Source: Branchiostoma floridae
Lineage: Eukaryota > Chordata > Leptocardii > Amphioxiformes > Branchiostomatidae
Assembly (NCBI RefSeq): GCF_000003815.2
Contig: NC_049988.1
Coordinates: forward strand, 269,607-333,606
Direction of reading: 5' to 3'
Length of the DNA stretch: 64,000 nt
A program made the translations under genes and the position numbers. The notes under the pieces are model-generated. The model was not told the origin of the DNA. It did no database searches and saw only the letters and a program-made list of their open reading frames with translations. Positions 1 through 64,000 of the stretch are shown here, in pieces (positions within the stretch are counted from its first letter, which is position 1; every line of letters begins with the position of its first letter).

Positions 1-1470
1 GGCCGAACGCCCAACATTTGGATTTTTTTTTGGAATAAATTAAATTGTACGTCGAGCCCATCTGGCGTTTGAATTACGACTTCAGCGTTTTCATTTCGCA
101 TGAGATGCGTATGATTGCAACTGAAATGCGCAACAGAATTTTCAGTACTGCGAATAGATTCGTATGGGGTACGTATGTTGGGCGTAATCCGGACGCACAC
201 AACGTCTACCGACCGCATGCCTGACGCACCTGGTGCTAACTGCATTACAAACGCATTTCAGGTGTGTCAGAGGAACAGTTTCTGTTACATATACTTTTGT
301 TTGCGAGCATTGCCAATAGAGTATTTTTGTTAGAGGAACACTTTGTACTACGTATGCTTTTGTTTACAGGCAGTGCAAGTAGAACATTGACAAGTAAACA
401 GTGAAGAGGTTTTTTTATTCATTTGCGAAGCAGTGAAGCAGTGACACTGTGCTTTTACAGTAATGAGGGCCATCATTTACCTTAAGAAATTATGTGCACT
501 GTTAAGATTGTGTTTGTTTTCACTTTGTCCTTAATGATTTTCCCTATCATCTTAGTATTTCAACTACTATAAAAATCACACTCATACACACCACAAAACG
601 TATTCAAGATCTTTATCAAACACGTAAATTAAACAATTATGAAACCTTACGCCCTCTTTCAAAGTTGTAATATGGCTCTATATTGCACCTTTATATCATG
701 TGGTTTTACACACAAAAAAGGGCCATTATCAGCAAATTACGTCAAATATCAGTTACACAAAATGGCATGTGTGTCACACAAGTTGACCCAGTGCTTGAGC
801 AGGTTCCTCTACATCTTCCCGTCCCTGGAGGCTCTGTTGGGACCAGTTACATTCATGGTGTCCTGCAAGTTGTGACCATCTCTCCATGCCCCCGGTACAA
901 ATTCGTCGGTCCTGGCCTGGATCTGACATGAGATGATTTTTTTTGTCTGGACTCAGATGCACCTTCGTATTTATTCCAAATCTGGAGTGTGCGTCGATCA
1001 CGCTATCAGTGCGCGTAGTATGCGCAAAGAGATCGCAGAACGCACGGTACTAAATCGTGATCTATGTGTGCATTCGTTATGCGGTCGCTCATGGTGCGTT
1101 GTGTCTGCGCTGTAAGAACGCTATGTACTCGCAATACCGCGATATCCGCGTATTACTGCGTATAAAGCGCAAACATGTAGCGTCTTCATAGCGCAATCGA
1201 CCGACGTGGGACCGCTGTATTGCGCATCCATAACGTTTTGGCCACCAAACTGCATACGAACGATAGTTTTGTGCATGTCCAAAACTATCGGGTGTACTAT
1301 GCGTATATTTTCGTTTGCCTGCGTTCGTGAAACTTTCTAAAAACGATTCAGATGCGTTTGAGGTACGACTTGTGCGTGCGGCCGCGTATTGAAGAAATCA
1401 GTCAAAATGTCGAAAAATGTCAAAACGGAACTCATGCGGCATGAAAATATACGCAGGTGTAAACCCACCT
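1..1470 (-). mobile_element. Long TIR MITE family 'A', copy 1, cut by the window edge
   Basis: This block is the reverse complement of most of the elements at 11476-13490 and 13815-16241. Its right end (about 1440-1470) is the shared terminal repeat, which reads inward as AGGTGGGTTTACACCTGCG. Roughly 80 bp of the other end lie outside the window. The short open frames inside recur in the other copies and do not look like genes; no transposase was seen. It lies in the intron, or 3' part, of the minus-strand D8C gene. The flank at 1471 (GAA) is not the TAA seen at the other copies. Confidence 0.8.
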
Positions 1471-2716
1471 GAAATCACAGATCTTATACACATACGTAAC
1501 GCATTCGTTCTTTAGTCACTAACAGATTCAAACATTGCATTCATATGGATACTTACTTTTAACATAAACGAAAAAATACGTAGTCAAGATTCTTGTTTAT
1601 CAGCGGTTGTTAACGGAATCCAAAGATTACCCAAATCACGGATCCCATACACATCCGTAACGCATTCGTTGGTATTCGTAACTCGTGGTGGATGCAAACA
1701 CGGAATACGTATGCCTACGTACTTCTTGGCGGATGCTAACACAACATCCGTAAGGATACTCACTTTTTACGTATGCGAGGCTAGCACTCTTGTTATGAGC
1801 AAAATATCAATTTGTAGAGTGGTCATATCTTTCACTCGTTTTGTACCTCGGATACCACAGTTTCTAACGTCTATACAAGTGAGACAATCCACGTTACGCT
1901 CGATACCGGGATACTCGGATTCGTAAGGATGCGCAATGTGTTTTATGCATTCGTTCATAAAAAGATGACCAACAATGCACTGATGCAAAAAGATACAGAG
2001 TCGCATATCCAAGACAGAGCTGGGTATATACAAGACGTAAAAGTGTGAATGAGAGGACAACAAAACACACAAGGTATAAAGAAACTCCTTTTATTTTCTA
2101 TACAATTCGTTGAGCTATCTGTCAAATTTAAGGTCGCAGAGAGAGAGAAAGAGAGCGCAGCGAGAGCGCCGGTCTAGTGGAAAAGTAGTATAACTATCTA
2201 ACATTTTAATGTTTCAACTACATTGTACAAGCGCTTGTGTATCAAAAACGGCTGATGAGGTGTTTTTCAATGTTATCTTGATTAAATTCACAACCTCAGC
2301 AATGTTCTCAATTTCGATTTGATTTTTTAACATTATTTTTTGCAGTTCAAAAAGAAGACTAATTTCGTGATCATACCAATATCTCGGGTATATATAATGT
2401 GATGTAGTAAAATGTATCAAGTAAGAGCGTTAAAATTACTTCTTGTACATTCTGTTGTTTTGCTGACCATTCTCGGTTGGCTGTTAAACGCGCAAGCAGA
2501 AGTCGTAAAATGCTAAGCAGAAATTACGGTTGTGTTAATAAAAAAAAATAAATTGAATTCTCTTTTGGATATTTAGATACAACAAGCATTTTGCCTTCAT
2601 CGCACTTCCTATCATTTTTCCCATCTAATATTATTGGCACCTGACACTTCATCATAACTTTCGAAAGATGGTGAACTACGGTATAACATTTTTGCACTAA
2701 AGGAGTATGTACTTAC
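1471..2716. other. Intron of the minus-strand D8C gene, with repeat debris
   Basis: No exon was recognised here. A segment of about 40 bp (near 1471-1510, ending in GTAACGCATTCGTT) is repeated near 1633-1675. At 2095-2190 lies one end of the AG/GC-rich family 'X', with GGTCGCAGAGAGAG followed by CTAGTGGAAA. The sequence after it (2190-2330) is similar to 7780-7930. The next exons of the gene are expected to the left of the window. Confidence 0.5.
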
Positions 2717-2776
2717 CCAAACAAATGTCGTTGTATTGGTCATACACCTCTCCTTCTGGACATATTGGGAGTGTTC
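2717..2776 (-). CDS. D8C gene (minus), exon 3: 60-nt Cys-containing exon
   Basis: Reading down the minus strand, the exon follows an acceptor ending CTACAG and stops before a GTAAGT donor. Its phase is 1 in and 1 out, and it reads G-TLPICPEGEVYDQYNDICL. The plus-strand D8C gene has an exon of exactly the same length and phase right after its D8C exon (31826-31885, reading NQVPCPAGQVWGDKYGYCV). Both share the pattern P-x-C/CP-x-G-x-V-x-D-x-Y-x-x-C. The match in length, phase and pattern supports a paralogous gene rather than chance. No later exon of this gene is visible before the window edge. Confidence 0.75.
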
Positions 2777-3629
2777 CTGTAGACAAGATGATTCAAGATG
2801 AAAACAATAAGAAAGCATTCCACACTGGGACCTTACCTGCAATTTTGAGGGGTTAATTACCCCCATAATTGACTACGTGTACATAAATGTACAAGGAGCC
2901 TATATCGGTCTACATTGTCTAGCATTGGCATGAACGAAGAAGCATAATTTTTGTCCAAGCATAATTTTGGTCCAATGTTATAATACTTTTCTATACTTGC
3001 TTTCACAAAAGCATTGTGAAACGAAGCAAAAGTACCAATATTATCATGACAATGCTACATAATCAAATCGATGATATTTGCAGCTTTCTTCCTGCAAATT
3101 TCAACTGTCATAATAGCCCCATCAGTGTTTTAATTGTGTGCATATGCAAACAAAGCAATTACTCAAGCAACTGGATATGGTTTTTGAAACGGCCAGACGT
3201 TTCAAAATCATTTCCAGTTGCTTGAGTAATTGCTTTTTGTCATATCTTATTACCTGGATGTCTAACCTTCATCGACGTTAATTGTGTGCATATTTTGCAA
3301 TTTAAAGTGCCTTCCTTACAGCTGAATCAAATGAATAGTGACTACAATACGGCTGTCACCCAATGTTCGAGACACAAAACCAGAGACACAATATGTTAGC
3401 CTTGCTCTCTATATCTGTTTAGGTGAAGTGGACTAATGTTTATCTGTAAACGTAATTCAGTTCCTTACCTGTGGTCGCTACATTTTTATGTTTTGAACAA
3501 TACTAAATGCGTTGCTTAGGTTCCAGTTTTGAAAATATGTTAGTGATTATGGAGCAATAAATTCACAAAAAAAAATTCATGCAGTTCTAGCCAAAGTACA
3601 ATGTAAATGGTATAGCCAAACAGACGTAC
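2777..3629. other. Intron of the minus-strand D8C gene
   Basis: Apart from the perfect hairpin at 3152-3236, no structure or exon was recognised in this intron. Confidence 0.5.
3152..3236. repeat. Inverted repeat with 24-bp perfect arms
   Basis: The left arm 3152-3175 and right arm 3213-3236 are exact reverse complements (core GCAATTACTCAAGCAACTGG). A second, nested inverted repeat (TTTGAAACG / CGTTTCAAA) sits inside the loop. It lies in an intron of the minus-strand gene. It may be a small foldback element. Confidence 0.8.
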
Positions 3630-4034
3630 CTGCACAGTAGGCCTGAGAACAGCTAGTCGATGGCACCAACTCGTACACGTAGAAAACCCCTTGTGTATCC
3701 ACACACCGTTTGACCTGGATGTTCCACGGGAAAGGACAACAATTCCCCGGCACACCGTAGTTAGGACAAACCGTTCTGTTGACTACAGTACTGTCTGTCG
3801 GTAGTGTTCCGTTCATCCATATAGGAACCTGGGTTCCACAGTGGTACGGCTCCACACATGTTGTAGGGATCTCACCGCCGACATAACTTATGAACCGGTA
3901 CCAGTCTTTTGATAGGGTGTTGTCACACAGGAGAGAGTGTCCGGCCTGTACCTCGGCTGCTGAACTCCGCCTGACTTGGTTTAGCTCGCGGTAGTCAGTA
4001 CAGGGGTCAGTACTATATGCCCCGCACATCAAAC
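3630..4034 (-). CDS. D8C (uromodulin/OIT3-type) domain exon of a secreted protein
   Basis: This 405-nt exon has phase 1 in and 1 out. It encodes a cysteine-rich D8C module with the hallmarks WYRF, HCGTQ-P-W-G, CPNYGVPGNCC and a closing YC. The D8C family is known from uromodulin, GP2 and OIT3, extracellular proteins. The acceptor used here is GTTCTAG (AG at 4035-4036), and the donor after GCA-G is GTACGT. An alternative start exists: an ATG at 4068 opens the same frame and could give its own hydrophobic leader. The separate signal exon at 4581-4638, ending in the matching phase, makes the spliced model more attractive. The paralogous D8C exon of the plus-strand gene is at 31168-31599. Confidence 0.85.
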
Positions 4035-4580
4035 CTAGAACAAGTAGATAAAAATACCCTAATGTCATTTCACCGTAATACAGCAACAGGGTTAAATATA
4101 TATTTTTCGACGTATTTTTTTGTCTTTTTATTGTGTCTATACATCAGGGTTCGTTTTTTTAGGTCTACAATTTTCCCTTTAGTAGTACTGGAAACAATAT
4201 ATATTACATTTGCGAAATGCCTATTTTTATCTCAAAACTTTTATACAAGGTTAAGTCTTATATAAAGCAAAGTTTTCTTAATCAATTTTCCTTGATAGCC
4301 AGTTGTGTACAACGGTAGTAGCAAATTGAATATTATTTGTTGTATTTGGTAATAATGGTAATTTGCATGATTGTCGCGTTATTATGATACACTCATGGCG
4401 TTTATATAACCACGAATAGCCTCTTGTGATATACTGTGTTGCAGGACGATTACAGTTTCTTCTATAAAAACAATACGCCGTACGGACTGTACTGTACTTT
4501 ACTACAATGAATGAGATACAGATCAAACAAGTCGACTTTCACCCTTTCACTTAAACAACTGTAACATGAAATGAACTCAC
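4035..4580. other. Intron of the minus-strand D8C gene
   Basis: The intron runs from the signal exon to the D8C exon. It has a GTGAGT donor (from 4580 downward) and a pyrimidine-rich acceptor ending TAG. No other feature was recognised. Confidence 0.5.
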
Positions 4581-4638
4581 CGATTATAGCAATAAGACTA
4601 GTAAGTAGAGTCGACGTCCACGTTGTATGGTGCTTCAT
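4581..4638 (-). CDS. D8C gene (minus), exon 1: signal peptide
   Basis: The ATG at 4638 opens MKHHTTWTSTLLTSLIAII, a short polar N-terminus followed by a hydrophobic core typical of a signal peptide. It ends one base into a codon at a strong GTGAGT donor. That phase fits the D8C exon at 4034, giving a leader that flows into GLMCGAYS and then the first D8C cysteine. This makes the product a secreted or extracellular protein. The next gene on the plus strand starts 696 bp away in the opposite direction, also with a signal exon ending in phase 1. The 5' untranslated region was not determined. Confidence 0.65.
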
Positions 4639-5333
4639 GTTGCCTTTGAGTAATGTAATACAGTGTAATACAGTGTCATGAGCAGAGAAACACAAGGAAG
4701 TCTTCCTCGCCAAAAATTAGACGCAGCTAACCTGTTATCTGCGATACGCTGTTATCGCCACAGGTGCATGGAGTTTACTTAACAAATATTTGCCGTGTAA
4801 TGCGGTGGCTGTTATAAAGATGATAAACCCTGCCCTGTTGTTGAAGGTCATAGCTTATTTGGCGTTGTGTCAGAGACATGGCATATTTATGTAACGTAGG
4901 ATTACGACACATAATAAACTATGACATATTGCTATGCACAATGAAGCTTGACTGAATTCATGTATAATAAATTAACACGTTGATAATAGTGTACGCGACA
5001 GTAAAATTCAATAGCTAACAAATTAACACGTCGATAATAGTGTACGCAACAGTAAAATTCAATACCAAGGCGGCATTGTCGATTGATTATGTTTGCTCGA
5101 TAAAATTGCATTAGAGCTGTTTACTTTCCCACCGGGGAGAAACGCGAAAACAACTTTGATGGACAGTTTGTTTGCACAATATTTGCTGACAGTTTTTCCT
5201 GTGCAAATTTCCTGATGGCTAGTTTACTGCCAAAAGTTAATGGACTTAGTCAGCTAAAAACTTTATCGCGTTGGAAACTGTAAACTTTCTTCATTTCCTC
5301 ACAGACTACCGCGGGTTGGAGAAGAGCGCAACC
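4639..5333. promoter_or_regulatory. Divergent intergenic region between two signal-peptide exons
   Basis: The two start codons (4638 minus, 5334 plus) point away from each other, so this segment probably holds both promoters and 5' untranslated regions. I could not pick a TATA box or start site with confidence. A pyrimidine run followed by CACAG at 5300-5304 looks like an acceptor, so a 5' UTR intron may lie upstream of the plus-strand ATG. Confidence 0.45.
4971..5065. repeat. 51-bp direct duplication in the divergent region
   Basis: Unit 1 starts at 4971 and unit 2 at 5022. Both begin ATTAACACG and contain GATAATAGTGTACGC and ACAGTAAAATTCAATA, with only a few mismatches. It is a recent local duplication. 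Confidence 0.9.
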
Positions 5334-63825
<58,492 letters not shown>

Positions 63826-64000
63826 GTAAATTATTTATTTTGATAAAAATAATCTATTTAACGAACTAATGACAAAGTAAATTATATTTTGTCTAGTGCC
63901 ATTGTCATTGGAATGGTGCATACTATTGTCAGAAAGCAATAGCGATGTCGTCAATGCATAATGTCTTTCAAAATAAGACTGACGTTATTTGCATATGGCT

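Noticed and set aside
639-1115. Open frames in the first kilobase as small genes
   Set aside because: The same sequences recur in inverted orientation at 12290-12790 and 14681-15480 within family A MITE copies; they are repeat DNA.
4066-4068. ATG directly in the minus-strand D8C frame as the true start
   Set aside because: Possible, but the separate signal exon at 4581-4638 with a strong donor and exact phase fits better, and the leader read from this ATG overlaps a typical acceptor tract. Kept as an alternative.

Overview
The window is animal nuclear DNA with intron-rich genes, AT-rich introns and many transposon families. The modular secreted genes (pentraxin, D8C, von Willebrand D and EGF modules), together with the style and density of the repeats, point to a lancelet (Branchiostoma). 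That identification is an inference; the sequence carries no label. All gene models below were read by eye from splice sites, reading phase and protein motifs.

Layout. (1) 1-4638, minus strand: the 5' part of a secreted D8C-domain gene. It has a signal exon, a D8C exon and a 60-nt exon, and it runs off the left edge through an intron filled by a transposon. (2) 4639-5333: a roughly 0.7 kb divergent promoter region. (3) 5334 to the right edge, plus strand: a signal-peptide exon, then two tandem pentraxin modules (18.2-19.0 kb, with an in-frame stop, and 26.4-27.3 kb, open), a D8C exon and 60-nt exon (31.2-31.9 kb), and then an unmistakable VWDE-like chain: pre-VWD exons (39.3-42.2 kb), a VWD domain in five exons (42.5-57.7 kb), a cleavable-looking linker, a tenascin-type EGF, conserved VWDE-type modules, at least eight further EGF modules and short Thr/Ser/Pro linker exons up to 63.8 kb. 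The gene continues past 64000.

It is not proven whether the signal exon, pentraxins and D8C-VWD-EGF chain form one transcript. Every junction is phase-compatible (phase 1 between modules), the D8C exon has no usable ATG of its own, and the polypyrimidine tract and AG in front of it look like a 3' splice site. One large pentraxin-D8C-VWD-EGF protein is therefore my preferred model, at moderate confidence. Its likely role, from family knowledge, is a secreted extracellular recognition or adhesion protein.

The introns are a catalogue of nested mobile elements. They include three copies of a TAA-flanked long MITE family, two of them carrying datable SINE or LINE insertions, and an exactly 1000-bp Mutator-like element with 9-bp target duplications. 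There are TTAA-flanked piggyBac-type MITEs that carry a perfect RFX/X-box palindrome, a mariner remnant with a piece of its DNA-binding domain, and a 407-bp palindromic hAT-like element. Several LINE fragments lie alongside a four-level nest at 51-57.6 kb. Two runs of exactly 100 N (30182-30281 and 52795-52894) are assembly gaps of unknown true size. I found no rRNA gene, no free-standing tRNA gene, no CRISPR array and no viral gene.
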